NCBI GenBank assembly: GCA_964554215.1
Contig: CAZKND010000001.1
Location: 1 to 64,000 of the forward strand
From: CAYLJV01 sp964554215
GTDB taxonomy: Archaea > Hadarchaeota > Hadarchaeia > Hadarchaeales > JAGGTB01
Length of the DNA stretch: 64,000 nt
Direction of reading: 5' to 3'
The notes beneath the pieces were generated by a model. The model saw only the letters and a program-made list of their open reading frames with translations. It was not told the DNA's origin and ran no database searches. Shown here one piece after another: positions 1 to 9,163 of the stretch. The position numbers were made by a program, and so were the translations under genes. Each line of letters starts with the position of its first letter. Positions within the stretch are counted from its first letter, which is position 1.

Positions 1-522
1 AGTTAGTTCACTTTTCCTAAGCTCGACACTATCTACAATAACAGAACCAAAAAATTCATCTGAATTTTCTTCAACAATAGAATTTAGCTTGTCCTTCGCT
101 TTTCCCGATTTAACCCTCGCTATCGTGAAGTGAGGGGTAAAATCTTTGTCGTCCTCTGAAAATCCATGATCCAAAAGGTTCGATTCTAAACTCTCTTTGA
201 CTTCACAAAGCTTATCAGACCCTTTAGAAACTCCAGCCCACACCACTCGTATATAACTTGGTTCTGGAAAAACTCCCAGACCTTCTAAATTAATTTCGAA
301 CTGTTCAAAATCAGTGATTCCCTCTATAGCTTCTTCAATAACTTCTAATCTACTTTCAGAAACATCACCCAAAAAACGTAACGTCATATGGATATTTTGA
401 GGTCTCACGAGCTTCAAATCTGCACCAGTATCTTTCAAATCATCTTGAATCGGTTTCAATGAGTTTATAACCTCATCGTTTACGTCAATGGATATGAAAG
501 TCCTCGGCAATGATACCACCAC
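1..522 (-). CDS. thpR: RNA 2',3'-cyclic phosphodiesterase (ThpR/LigT family), C-terminus cut by window edge
   Basis: The reading frame is open from a GTG pair at 522/519 to the left edge, about 174 codons, so nearly a whole protein of this family. Two HxT signatures typical of the 2H phosphoesterase fold are visible: HMTLRF near residue 45 and HFTIAR near residue 127. Family knowledge: these enzymes open 2',3'-cyclic phosphates on RNA ends and can act as 2'-5' RNA ligases in vitro. An in-frame TGA lies two codons upstream of the first GTG, which fixes the start to the GTG pair. No strong Shine-Dalgarno is seen. The family call is secure; the physiological RNA target is not known. Confidence 0.9.
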   Translation of the reverse strand, partial: MVVSLPRTFISIDVNDEVINSLKPIQDDLKDTGADLKLVRPQNIHMTLRFLGDVSESRLEVIEEAIEGITDFEQFEINLEGLGVFPEPSYIRVVWAGVSKGSDKLCEVKESLESNLLDHGFSEDDKDFTPHFTIARVKSGKAKDKLNSIVEENSDEFFGSVIVDSVELRKSELT

Positions 523-611
523 TTCTCAATTATTCTCTAATTTAAAAAATCATCTGGAATATCTCTCAAGATTATAACTTTAGACCTTTGAATTAGTGGA
601 AATATTCAAGT

Positions 612-737
612 TCAATCATCCGAATCTTCACCACGCGCCAACACCGTCAACTCAGCACCACATTCAGAACATTTACCATCTTCAGTGATTTTAGGCACCT
701 CATCAACCTCTTTTCCACACAAACCACATTCAGGAAT
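612..737 (-). CDS. tiny zinc-ribbon protein with apparent ATT start
   Basis: The frame encodes about 41 residues with two CxxC pairs (CGLC near residue 4 and CSEC near residue 24), typical of small archaeal zinc-ribbon proteins, and ends in acidic residues. The coding pattern begins before any ATG, GTG or TTG. In frame, the only codon that keeps the first cysteine and follows a stop is ATT at 737. A purine-rich GAGGGTG lies about seven bases upstream of it and could serve as ribosome binding site. Alternatives are a TTG start inside the first CxxC, which would break the zinc site, or a sequence error. Function unknown; probably metal or nucleic-acid binding. Confidence 0.55.
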   Translation of the reverse strand: MPECGLCGKEVDEVPKITEDGKCSECGAELTVLARGEDSDD

Positions 738-801
738 CTTATTACACCCTCAACTTGTTATTAAATATGTGAAATCATACTGATAAAACCATATTATTAG
801 T

Positions 802-1485
802 TTAATCCTCTTTCTCTATACCCATAGTCTTGGCGGCTTCTCGAATACTTTCAAGATCTCCGGAAAGGAAGACTCTATCACCAGCCTCTATTTTCTCATT
901 GCCTCTAGGTACAGTGAACTCCCCTTCTCTGAATATGCCGGAAAAAACACAGTTGGTCGGGAAATCCATCTCCAGTATAATCTCGGAAATACGCATATCC
1001 TCAACAGGAGATTCTTCTGGGATTTCAGTGATAACGATAGAGGCTTCTCCCGCTCCCAAATCTGCCACTCGCTTGAAAGAGGGATGTTCAATTTCCAGAA
1101 GGAAGGTATCCATATAAATATCTACAGTGTTCACCGCTCTGTCCGCTCCGGCTTCAAGATAGGCGGTCTCATACGAAGGATTTCTAGCTCTCGCCAAAAT
1201 ATTCGGAACATTAAAAGAACTAGCGAGTATAGTGAAAGCCAAATTAGCCGAATCTTCACCAACCAAACCCAAACAAACATCAGCCTTATCAATCCGAGCC
1301 TTCTTCAAAATATTTATTTTAGAAGCATCACCACAAATTACCTTCGCACTCGTGTCCATACTAACAGACTCACAAACATCAGAATCTTTATCAATAAGAA
1401 CCACATCATGTCCATTATCCTCAAGGCCTTCAGCTACACGACGTCCTGATTGACCTGCACCTGCCACAATTATATACAAGTTCAT
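802..1485 (-). CDS. trkA: Trk potassium uptake regulatory subunit TrkA
   Basis: This 227-residue cytoplasmic protein has an N-terminal Rossmann NAD-binding domain with GAGQSG at residues 9-14 and the acidic ribose-binding stretch VLIDKD near residue 30. A TrkA-C-like domain follows from about residue 145. Family knowledge: TrkA/RCK proteins gate the TrkH channel in response to nucleotides. It starts 6 bp after the trkH stop, so the two form one operon with the channel gene first. Potassium import fits a salt-adapted cell. Single RCK unit, normal for archaeal TrkA of this length. Confidence 0.93.
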   Translation of the reverse strand: MNLYIIVAGAGQSGRRVAEGLEDNGHDVVLIDKDSDVCESVSMDTSAKVICGDASKINILKKARIDKADVCLGLVGEDSANLAFTILASSFNVPNILARARNPSYETAYLEAGADRAVNTVDIYMDTFLLEIEHPSFKRVADLGAGEASIVITEIPEESPVEDMRISEIILEMDFPTNCVFSGIFREGEFTVPRGNEKIEAGDRVFLSGDLESIREAAKTMGIEKED

Positions 1486-1491
1486 AACCTC

Positions 1492-2964
1492 CTATTTCGA
1501 CCAAACCTCTCTATTTAATAAAATAAATATTGGAAGTATTTCAAGTCTTCCCACAAGCATTGCAAAAATGTAAAAAATCTTTATAATCGGATTTAAAGAG
1601 AACATTCCACCCTCTATAAAACTAGGTCCTATATTTCCCAAAGCCGAAAACATTCCTGAAAAACAAGCGAACGGTCCATACCCTGAAAGAAGAGCAGTCA
1701 CCATCCCTCCTATAACTAAAAGAAGTATCCAAGAAGCAAATATAGTAAATACTCTCATGAGCTCCGTATCAGAAACCCTTTCACCATCAACTGTCAAGTT
1801 GGTAATCATCTCCCGAGGACGAGAAGCCTTCTTTATATGATTCCAAATCCCCTTTACCATAATACCCACCCTTTTGACCTTGATCCCACCTGCTGTAGAA
1901 CCAACACACCCCCCTATAACCATCAATATAAGAAAGATTTGTTTCGCCAGAGCCCCAAAATACTCACTACCAATAAACTTAGTTCCATAACCAGTGGTAG
2001 TAGCAATGGACACCACCTGAAATAGAGAGGTCCTAAACAACTTTTCTATGGACCCCCCAAACAACCCCACTGAAATCATGACAAGGACAGTAGCAGCTAC
2101 TACTATAGACCACCATAACTTCATCTCCATATTATCCCATATCTCTCGAATCTTACCCTTTAGAAAACGATAATGGACCACAAAATTAGTACCGCCTAAA
2201 AACATGAAAACTATGATTGTATATTCAATCAGCCTATAATTTCCAGATCCACTATAAAATCCAATGCTAGCATTGTGAGTTGAAAATCCCCCTGTTGAAA
2301 CTGTGGTAAAAGCATGAGCAATAGAGTCAAATGGTGTCATCCCCTCCAACCATAACAAAGAGATAAGAACGACCGTAAATCCGGCATATATCATCCACAA
2401 ATATTTGACAGTGCGTTCTAAATTCGGAACCGGATTCGGTGATTTGGCCTTATGAGACTCCCCTCTATAAAGAATATGTTCAGAAATTCCCTTCTTACCG
2501 ATGAAGAGAAAGAAGGTTATAATTCCTAATCCTCCGATCCACTGAATTAAAGCTCTAAAAAAGAGTAAAGAGTGCGGAATCAAATTTACATCCTTTATCA
2601 TCGTAATCCCTGTCGTCGTAAAACCACTTACAGCTTCAAAATAAGAATTCAAAAAGGTCATTTCTGAAATTATAGTAAAAGGCAGAGAACAGAAAAAGGA
2701 GATTATAATCCAAGCTATTCCCGTCAGATATAAACCTTGAACCAGATTGAGACTCTTCTGATCAAACTTTTTGTCAAGTACAAATCCCAATCCAATAGAC
2801 AAAAAAGACGGTAAGAAATACCCCAAATAGATATCGGGGCCATACATTTGCAGTTCCGAATAATAAATAGCAAAAAATATTGGTATTAACATCACAAGCC
2901 CAATGACTAAAAGAAGGCGACCGAGTGGCCCTAATGACCTTTCTAAATTTCTTGGAAGTCTCAA
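1492..2964 (-). CDS. trkH: Trk-type potassium transporter membrane subunit TrkH
   Basis: A 490-residue polytopic membrane protein with the four pseudo-repeated pore loops of the Trk/Ktr superfamily. The selectivity-filter glycines are visible in GFTTTG (about residue 113), STGGFS (about 222), TTTGYG (about 322) and ALGNIG (about 437). The N-terminus starts with a short basic segment followed by hydrophobic helices. It transports K+ across the cytoplasmic membrane together with TrkA, encoded immediately downstream. The 176 bp upstream (2965-3140) is AT-rich and holds no gene I can support. Confidence 0.94.
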   Translation of the reverse strand: MRLPRNLERSLGPLGRLLLVIGLVMLIPIFFAIYYSELQMYGPDIYLGYFLPSFLSIGLGFVLDKKFDQKSLNLVQGLYLTGIAWIIISFFCSLPFTIISEMTFLNSYFEAVSGFTTTGITMIKDVNLIPHSLLFFRALIQWIGGLGIITFFLFIGKKGISEHILYRGESHKAKSPNPVPNLERTVKYLWMIYAGFTVVLISLLWLEGMTPFDSIAHAFTTVSTGGFSTHNASIGFYSGSGNYRLIEYTIIVFMFLGGTNFVVHYRFLKGKIREIWDNMEMKLWWSIVVAATVLVMISVGLFGGSIEKLFRTSLFQVVSIATTTGYGTKFIGSEYFGALAKQIFLILMVIGGCVGSTAGGIKVKRVGIMVKGIWNHIKKASRPREMITNLTVDGERVSDTELMRVFTIFASWILLLVIGGMVTALLSGYGPFACFSGMFSALGNIGPSFIEGGMFSLNPIIKIFYIFAMLVGRLEILPIFILLNREVWSK

Positions 2965-3140
2965 TGAAATCCCTAATTCACTTAAACGATTTGTGTTTTT
3001 CGCATTTCTTTTTGTATTTTATTTTAAACCATTAAATTTTTTATCTAAAACTCAGTAGGCTAAAATCAGAAATGCTTTTTACATAAAATATAACCCTAAA
3101 ATCAGTACCTTGCTTTGAAAATAATAGGAATAACAAATTT

Positions 3141-4343
3141 CTATTCAGACTCATCCAAGAGATCAAGATAAATCTCTTTTTTATACCTATCAGCTATTAC
3201 TCCCCAAGTCGAATCCTTCAATTTCTCTTTCCCTTTTCTTCCTATCTCTTTGACCCCTTCAGCATCATCTATGATGTAATTTATACCCCAAGCAACCGAT
3301 TCCGGATACGGATAGACCTTAATACCATTCTCAAAATTATCGATATTCTCATCCAATCCACCAACATTCGTTCCCACAACTGCCTTCTCAGCATCCCAGG
3401 CTTCATAAAGAACAAGGCCAAACGGTTCATTTCTACTAGGTATACAAACCAGATCACTAGCGTTCAACACATTCTTCAGTTCATCATCCGAAACATAGCC
3501 CAAAAAATGAACAGAATCTTGAATATTCAAATAGTTCGCCATTTCCTCTAAAGTACCTCTCATACCTCCCTTACCTATGAAAATAAAGTTAACATCGTCC
3601 CTGTTTCCCAAAACATGAGGGATAGCTCGGATCAAGATATCCGGACCTTTCTGGTATTCCATTCTACCGATAAACAAAACGACAGGAGCTAGAGGATTAA
3701 TCCCATATTCCTCCTTCACCCTCCCAGGATCCAAGTCCCTATTGTATTTTCCAATTTCTCCGCCATTAGGAACCACATCTAACTTATAATCAGGAATATC
3801 GTAAAGCCAAGCTAGCTCTTCCTTCAAAGTACTTGAGACTGCTGTAACCCTGTCCGAAACATATCCTCCATACCACTCCTTACCTGAAATTTCATCAAAT
3901 TCCCACCAATCACCAAAAACACCACCATTACGACCATACTCGGAAGAATGATAAGTCAACACAGTCGGATACCCTTCATTCTTAAGCTTATGTATAGCAT
4001 CGACCGTCACCCAATCATGTCCATGGACCAAATCAAATTCTCCAAACTGATCTTCAGCATGATGGAACCTCTCTACCATCGACTCACACATTTCATGAGC
4101 CAACTCGATAATATCATCAGTTAAAGGAAAAGCACACCTGTGTATATGTACACCGTTAATCTGATCGTATTCTGACTGATTATCATCAATCCTAGTAAAT
4201 AGATGAACTTCATTACCCTTCTCAGCCAAAGCTTCGGTCAAATTAGTCACGGCCGCAGCAAGACCGCCAATTCTTATCGAGTTCAATGACTCCCAAGAAA
4301 AAATTCCTATCCTCAAATTTTCTTCCTCATTTTCATCTGGCAT
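3141..4343 (-). CDS. GT4 glycosyltransferase, glycogen-synthase-like
   Basis: A 400-residue GT-B fold retaining glycosyltransferase. The N-terminal domain has the sugar-nucleotide loop IRIGGLAAAV (about residues 24-33) and the HGHDW motif near 108. The C-terminal domain has FIGRMEYQKG near 224 and the EPFGLVLYE motif near 304 with the paired glutamates of GT4. It is the last gene of a minus-strand run of glucan genes, 162 bp after the GH57 gene. It probably extends an alpha-glucan using UDP- or ADP-glucose. The presence of a second such enzyme at 7786-9042 suggests different acceptors or roles; the exact substrate cannot be read from sequence. Confidence 0.8.
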   Translation of the reverse strand: MPDENEEENLRIGIFSWESLNSIRIGGLAAAVTNLTEALAEKGNEVHLFTRIDDNQSEYDQINGVHIHRCAFPLTDDIIELAHEMCESMVERFHHAEDQFGEFDLVHGHDWVTVDAIHKLKNEGYPTVLTYHSSEYGRNGGVFGDWWEFDEISGKEWYGGYVSDRVTAVSSTLKEELAWLYDIPDYKLDVVPNGGEIGKYNRDLDPGRVKEEYGINPLAPVVLFIGRMEYQKGPDILIRAIPHVLGNRDDVNFIFIGKGGMRGTLEEMANYLNIQDSVHFLGYVSDDELKNVLNASDLVCIPSRNEPFGLVLYEAWDAEKAVVGTNVGGLDENIDNFENGIKVYPYPESVAWGINYIIDDAEGVKEIGRKGKEKLKDSTWGVIADRYKKEIYLDLLDESE

Positions 4344-4505
4344 TTTATCCTCCTACACGATCTAAAAATTGACCAGTGAGAACAATAATCACCGGCAAGA
4401 CCAGTTGGTGTTTCTTTTTAATCTTTAAAAAAGAATATCTCCCTTCAAACTCAAAAGTTGCCAGAATAAAAAAAATATAACTAATTAAATTCGAAAAACA
4501 ACTAA

Positions 4506-5708
4506 TCAGTCTTCTACGCGCTTCTCAAAATCAAGAAGAATATTTTTCATAGTCTTGTAAGCCTCATACGGAGACTGCTGACTGAAATAGTTATGAACTT
4601 CTTTAGACTCTCCTGGAGCAGTATACATATAGTAGAGATGATCGCTAGTCTGTAAAAATCGCCAAACCTCCAACAAATCCTCATCATTTGTCTTCTTGAC
4701 TTTGGGGCCAAGCTCTTTCAATTTAGCATAACACTCTCTTTGCATAGAATTACCTAACCAAGCATCAGTATTTCTCGCTTGGTCGGCCCAAGATATCGTC
4801 CCAAAATCGGAAACATGAACATTTCCCGCTCCTTCTTTCTCGACCAATTGAGAGGCCTTAACAAAACTAACTCCTTCATAATTCAAAATCTCACGAGGAA
4901 GCCAGGACAAAAAATCAAATATCCCGGTTTCCACCCATTGGTGCTCTCCAAACGTTTCATAGTCCACAAATATATTGACTGCTTGACCCTCTACTTCGGA
5001 AAGCCATGCTGCATATTTATCCGCTGTCAATGGATATTCTTCCCAATCCGAATTTGAAAATCTAAAACCAATATCATCAGAGAGCTTATAATTCCTGGGA
5101 AATACCTTTACATCCGTTCCAGTAGCTTTGTATATCTGATTAGGTGAATTTCCACCGAGAAGATTTTCCATACCCTCAGTAAAAATACCCTTATATCCCA
5201 TCTCACCCAAAGTTTCTGCAATGGAATCATTGTAGATAAACTCAGTATTTTCAAAAACTACCGTATCTTGATCAAAAAAATCTTCCATAATTTCTCTATG
5301 CATCCTAACCTGTTCCTTGAACTCACTCCTCTCTTCCGAATAAAGACTAGCTAGAGAATGATGAAATGTTTGATTCAAAAACTCAACATTGCCTGTCTCA
5401 TTCAATCTTTGAAAAGATTCGATAACCTCAGGGCACCATCTCTTACACTGCCATAAAAAAACGCCAGAAATACTAAAAGTTACTTTGAAATCCTTATCTT
5501 TGTCAGAAAATCTCTTTATATTTTCAAAGATTTTTTCATTAGCCGGTAAATAACATTTTTCAGCAACTCTTTTGAGAATCTCTTCGTTCCATTCATTATC
5601 AAAATAAAGCTCTAACAAATCTTCGGTCTTCGTGCCTTTAGAAGAATCGAACTCTCTATCCAATCTCAACGGTTGATGAACTTCAAATCCTAAGCAGATA
5701 TCTGTCAC
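4506..5708 (-). CDS. GH57 family alpha-amylase-type glycoside hydrolase
   Basis: A 400-residue protein with the GH57 hallmarks: EVHQP at residues 9-13, FENTEF at 152-157 containing the probable nucleophile Glu156, and VDYETFGEHQW at 248-258 with the probable acid Asp249. No signal peptide is seen, so it should act in the cytoplasm on stored glucan. Its start overlaps the stop of the debranching enzyme by 4 bp, so translation is coupled. Archaeal homologues sit in glycogen gene clusters. Amylase is the likely activity, but GH57 also includes glucanotransferases. Confidence 0.88.
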   Translation of the reverse strand: MTDICLGFEVHQPLRLDREFDSSKGTKTEDLLELYFDNEWNEEILKRVAEKCYLPANEKIFENIKRFSDKDKDFKVTFSISGVFLWQCKRWCPEVIESFQRLNETGNVEFLNQTFHHSLASLYSEERSEFKEQVRMHREIMEDFFDQDTVVFENTEFIYNDSIAETLGEMGYKGIFTEGMENLLGGNSPNQIYKATGTDVKVFPRNYKLSDDIGFRFSNSDWEEYPLTADKYAAWLSEVEGQAVNIFVDYETFGEHQWVETGIFDFLSWLPREILNYEGVSFVKASQLVEKEGAGNVHVSDFGTISWADQARNTDAWLGNSMQRECYAKLKELGPKVKKTNDEDLLEVWRFLQTSDHLYYMYTAPGESKEVHNYFSQQSPYEAYKTMKNILLDFEKRVED

Positions 5709-7726
5709 GAATCATCACCCCTATACATATTCTTAAAAGGAGGTTCTTTCTCTAAAATATCCTCCACATAACATCTTAATATTTCTCCAACACTCCAAGC
5801 TTGAGAAATACAGCCTCTAGGATAGTGAGGCTCATCCCCATCAAATATTTCGGAAACGGTTCCAAGACCAGCCTCAAAGATATGAGAATTAATTAGATTC
5901 TCAATTATATTTTCCAAATCCTCATTTCCACCCCCAAATTCAGAAACAGCGCTCACATAAGGGCCAATCAACCAACTCCAAACTGTCCCTTGATGATAAG
6001 CTCTATCCTTACTCCGAATATCCCCCTCATACCTACCTATATAATCCTCATCTTCAACCTCTAAACTTCTGAGTCCATAAGGAGTCAGCAGCTTTTCTCT
6101 AACACTCACCAAGATATTTTCCGCTTTTTTTCCTTCAAATAAAGGAAAGGGCAAACTAAGGGCAAAAATTTGATTCGGACGAAGCTTATCGGAATTTGGC
6201 CCATCTACTAAATCACGCAAACATTTCCTTTCATGGTCCCAAAATCTTTCTTGAAAACTATTCTTCACCTTTTTGGAGTCCACTCCAACATCGACTTTTT
6301 TCCCCGTTTTTCGAGAAATCAATTCCATAATTTTCAAGGCATTATACCACAAAGCGTTTATCTCAACCGTCTTCCCTTCTCTAGGGGTTACACAATTCCC
6401 ATCCACTCTTGCATCCATCCAAGTTAGACCGCCAGAGGTCCAAATTAAATTATCACTGCCCATCCTAACCTTCTCAGTTTCACCACCAGCATAAGTAGTC
6501 AAAATCTTATTCAAGACATCCCAAAGTTCATCCACTATATCCAGATCGTTGGTATATGTCAAATATTTGTAAAGGGTATGAAAGAATAGCAGAGAAGCGT
6601 CTGCACTGTTCAACTCACTTTCACCGCCTGTTATCCTATTCGGAATAAAACCTTCCTGCTGATTATCCGCCAGAGTCAATAAAACATTTTTAGCAATTTC
6701 ATCCCTTCCTTGAACCATGGTCAAGCCCGGCAATGCTATTAGAGAATCTCTTCCCCAGGCCGTAAACCAATGATACCCTGCAAGCAACATGCGGTCTTCT
6801 ACAATGAACGAATCTGCAGAATTAAGCAAATATTCTAAATTCTCTTCCACTTCCTTATCGTTTTTCTCCCGGAAAGGTGATCTCAACTCTTCAAATCTTT
6901 CTTTTGATTTCTGAATCATTTTCTTATAGTCTCTAGGATTCTCAGAATAGAGCCTATCAAAATCTCTTTCAACACCATAACCACCGCTCGCCAAAATATT
7001 GAAAATATTCTCACCTGAATCTATTTTCAGCTCAAAGTAACCGGGATTATAGTGATCCTCTCTAAAACTAAACCCTCTTTTTCTCTCCACTTCATATTCC
7101 ATGTTACGATACCACCTCTCCTCCTCTGACAATCCTGATTCGCGGTAATGCGCTTGATCAGACCCAATAGAAAGAAAATGATTATCTTTAGAAGACTCAA
7201 ACATCTTTACGCGTTTTTCTTCATGTTCCTGGAAAAATTCGTTTTCCTCAAAATTAGAAACTCTATCGATATCTCTATAATTTACTAGAGGACGAACCCT
7301 TATTTTACAAGATTTATCTGTCTCATTACTTATTCGATAATTCAGTAAAACAGAATTTGTCTCATGGGGGACACAAATAGTTTTTTCTATACTGAAATCG
7401 GGAAGGGAGTAGATAAACTTAGGATGTGGATCCAACCTAAACCACTTCAAGTGTCGATATCCCTTCGGATGAATACTATCAGGATATTGATTGGTTGAAA
7501 TATTGAAACTATCTCCACCCAAAATAACTTCCTCTTCCAATTTCGAGAGGAGAAGTTTCCTTTCCCACGGGGGGTTAAAGGAAGCAATCAAAAGTCCATG
7601 ATACTTCCTGGTATTAGCTCCAACAATAGTGGAGGATGAATAGCCTCCTAAACCATTCGACAATAACCACTCTTTAGAAGAAGATTCACTGTAATCATTC
7701 AAAAAATTATCATGAAAAGAAATCAT
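5705..7726 (-). CDS. glycogen debranching enzyme (amylo-alpha-1,6-glucosidase, GH133 type)
   Basis: The 673-residue product has the two-domain layout of archaeal debranching enzymes. The N-terminal domain carries SNGLGGYSSSTIVGANTRK at residues 23-41. The C-terminal alpha/alpha toroid carries HWFTAWGRDSLIALPGL near 319-335, TWMDARVDG near residue 440 and YHQGTVWSWLIGP near residue 600, all typical of the GDE_C domain. It hydrolyses alpha-1,6 branch points left by the phosphorylase and amylase. Encoded in tandem with the GH57 gene (4-bp overlap) and about 60 bp downstream of the glycogen synthase gene, consistent with one transcript. Confidence 0.92.
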   Translation of the reverse strand: MISFHDNFLNDYSESSSKEWLLSNGLGGYSSSTIVGANTRKYHGLLIASFNPPWERKLLLSKLEEEVILGGDSFNISTNQYPDSIHPKGYRHLKWFRLDPHPKFIYSLPDFSIEKTICVPHETNSVLLNYRISNETDKSCKIRVRPLVNYRDIDRVSNFEENEFFQEHEEKRVKMFESSKDNHFLSIGSDQAHYRESGLSEEERWYRNMEYEVERKRGFSFREDHYNPGYFELKIDSGENIFNILASGGYGVERDFDRLYSENPRDYKKMIQKSKERFEELRSPFREKNDKEVEENLEYLLNSADSFIVEDRMLLAGYHWFTAWGRDSLIALPGLTMVQGRDEIAKNVLLTLADNQQEGFIPNRITGGESELNSADASLLFFHTLYKYLTYTNDLDIVDELWDVLNKILTTYAGGETEKVRMGSDNLIWTSGGLTWMDARVDGNCVTPREGKTVEINALWYNALKIMELISRKTGKKVDVGVDSKKVKNSFQERFWDHERKCLRDLVDGPNSDKLRPNQIFALSLPFPLFEGKKAENILVSVREKLLTPYGLRSLEVEDEDYIGRYEGDIRSKDRAYHQGTVWSWLIGPYVSAVSEFGGGNEDLENIIENLINSHIFEAGLGTVSEIFDGDEPHYPRGCISQAWSVGEILRCYVEDILEKEPPFKNMYRGDDS

Positions 7727-7785
7727 TCCACAAGCCTCTCCTATAATCTAAATTTCTAAAGTTCAAGCAAGCCTCAATAAAATCA

Positions 7786-9042
7786 TCATTCTGACTCAAT
7801 CAAATCACTATAAATATCCAATGTTTGCTCTGCTATAGTGTCCAAAGTGTAGTTCTCCAATACTCTTTCTCTCGCATTCTTGCCCATCTTCTCTCTTAAA
7901 TCATCATCTAAAAGAATCTCTTTTACAAAGTTGGCAATATCATCAGGGCTTTCAGGGTCAACATGGGCTCCACATCTGTTTGGACCAGTAGGAACCACCT
8001 GTTCCTTAAAACCACTAATTCCTTTCGCTCCAACTACAACGGGTTTTCCCATACTCATAGCTTCGGTGCAAACGAGGCCAAAAGGTTCATATTTCGAAGG
8101 AAAAACAGAAAGGTCGCAAGAAGCATAATACATAAGTCTCTCCTCTTCATCAACAAACTCGTAGTTAGTAATTACATTATCATGAAGGTCATTCTTATCT
8201 ATAATATTGTTAATAGACTCTTCTTGATCGCCAACCCCCAAAATAACCAACTTGGCATCCGGAACCTCTTCTAAAATTTCAGGCATAGCTTTCACAAGAG
8301 GAACGACACCTTTTACCCAAGTTAATCTACCTACGAAAAGAATCATTGGATCATCCCCTACACCTAACTTTTCTCTGAATTCCTTCACTTTCTCATCCGA
8401 AAACTCTTCTCGATTAGGATCATACTTCTCATGGTCCACCCCATTCGGAACTGCTCTAATCTTAGAAGGTTCGTAACCAAGAGAAATCAAATGACCCTTC
8501 ATAGCATCACTGACCGTAATAATGATATCAGCTTTCCTACCAGCAGTTCTTTCCAAACTCTTAACAGTATCAGAACCGTTATTCGTCCTTCCTTGTTCAG
8601 TAGAGTGGATATGAAAAACAAACGGTTTCTCTAAGGATCTCTGAGCAGATATTCCAGCAATTCCAGATAACCAATCATGCCCAACAATAATATCAAAATC
8701 TCTATCGTCTTTTCCTACAAGTTCATTCACCGTTTTAGTAGCTGAAAGAATATTATACATCAAAACTTCAGCAAAATAATTTTGAGAGGATTCTGCCCAA
8801 TTAGCGACGTCTCCAGGCATAATTATCGGAAGCAAATCTATCATGTCAGCCAACAAAGGTCTATGAACCTCCACTCCTCTCCATGTCTCCGAGGTTGTAG
8901 CATCTCCCGGATTTTTTGAAAAAACTGTGACACTATGGTCCTTTCTGACAAATCTCTTAGCCATTTCTTGAGCATAAGTACCTAATCCACCTGCTTGAAA
9001 AGGTGGAAACTCAAATGAATAGTACAAAATTTTCATTCCCAT
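7786..9042 (-). CDS. GT4 glycogen synthase
   Basis: A 418-residue GT-B enzyme beginning MGMKILYYSFEFPPF and continuing with GGLGTYAQEMAKRF, the N-terminal loop characteristic of archaeal glycogen synthases related to the methanogen enzymes. VGHDWLSGIAG lies near residue 122, the C-terminal domain has FVGRLTWVKG, and the catalytic glutamate pair lies in EPFGLVCTE. I prefer the ATG at 9042 over a TTG one codon upstream; ATG at 9036 is also possible. It should polymerise glucose from a nucleotide sugar into alpha-1,4 glucan. Neighbours are the debranching enzyme and phosphorylase genes. Confidence 0.87.
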   Translation of the reverse strand: MGMKILYYSFEFPPFQAGGLGTYAQEMAKRFVRKDHSVTVFSKNPGDATTSETWRGVEVHRPLLADMIDLLPIIMPGDVANWAESSQNYFAEVLMYNILSATKTVNELVGKDDRDFDIIVGHDWLSGIAGISAQRSLEKPFVFHIHSTEQGRTNNGSDTVKSLERTAGRKADIIITVSDAMKGHLISLGYEPSKIRAVPNGVDHEKYDPNREEFSDEKVKEFREKLGVGDDPMILFVGRLTWVKGVVPLVKAMPEILEEVPDAKLVILGVGDQEESINNIIDKNDLHDNVITNYEFVDEEERLMYYASCDLSVFPSKYEPFGLVCTEAMSMGKPVVVGAKGISGFKEQVVPTGPNRCGAHVDPESPDDIANFVKEILLDDDLREKMGKNARERVLENYTLDTIAEQTLDIYSDLIESE

Positions 9043-9163
9043 CAATCAAAGGTTCTCATTCAAACAAATAAATCCTCTGTAAAAAATCCGATAAGGAAAA
9101 TTGAAATTTTTATTCCTATTCAATACAAAAATAATAAAGAAATTTTCTCAGATTCTTTACCTA

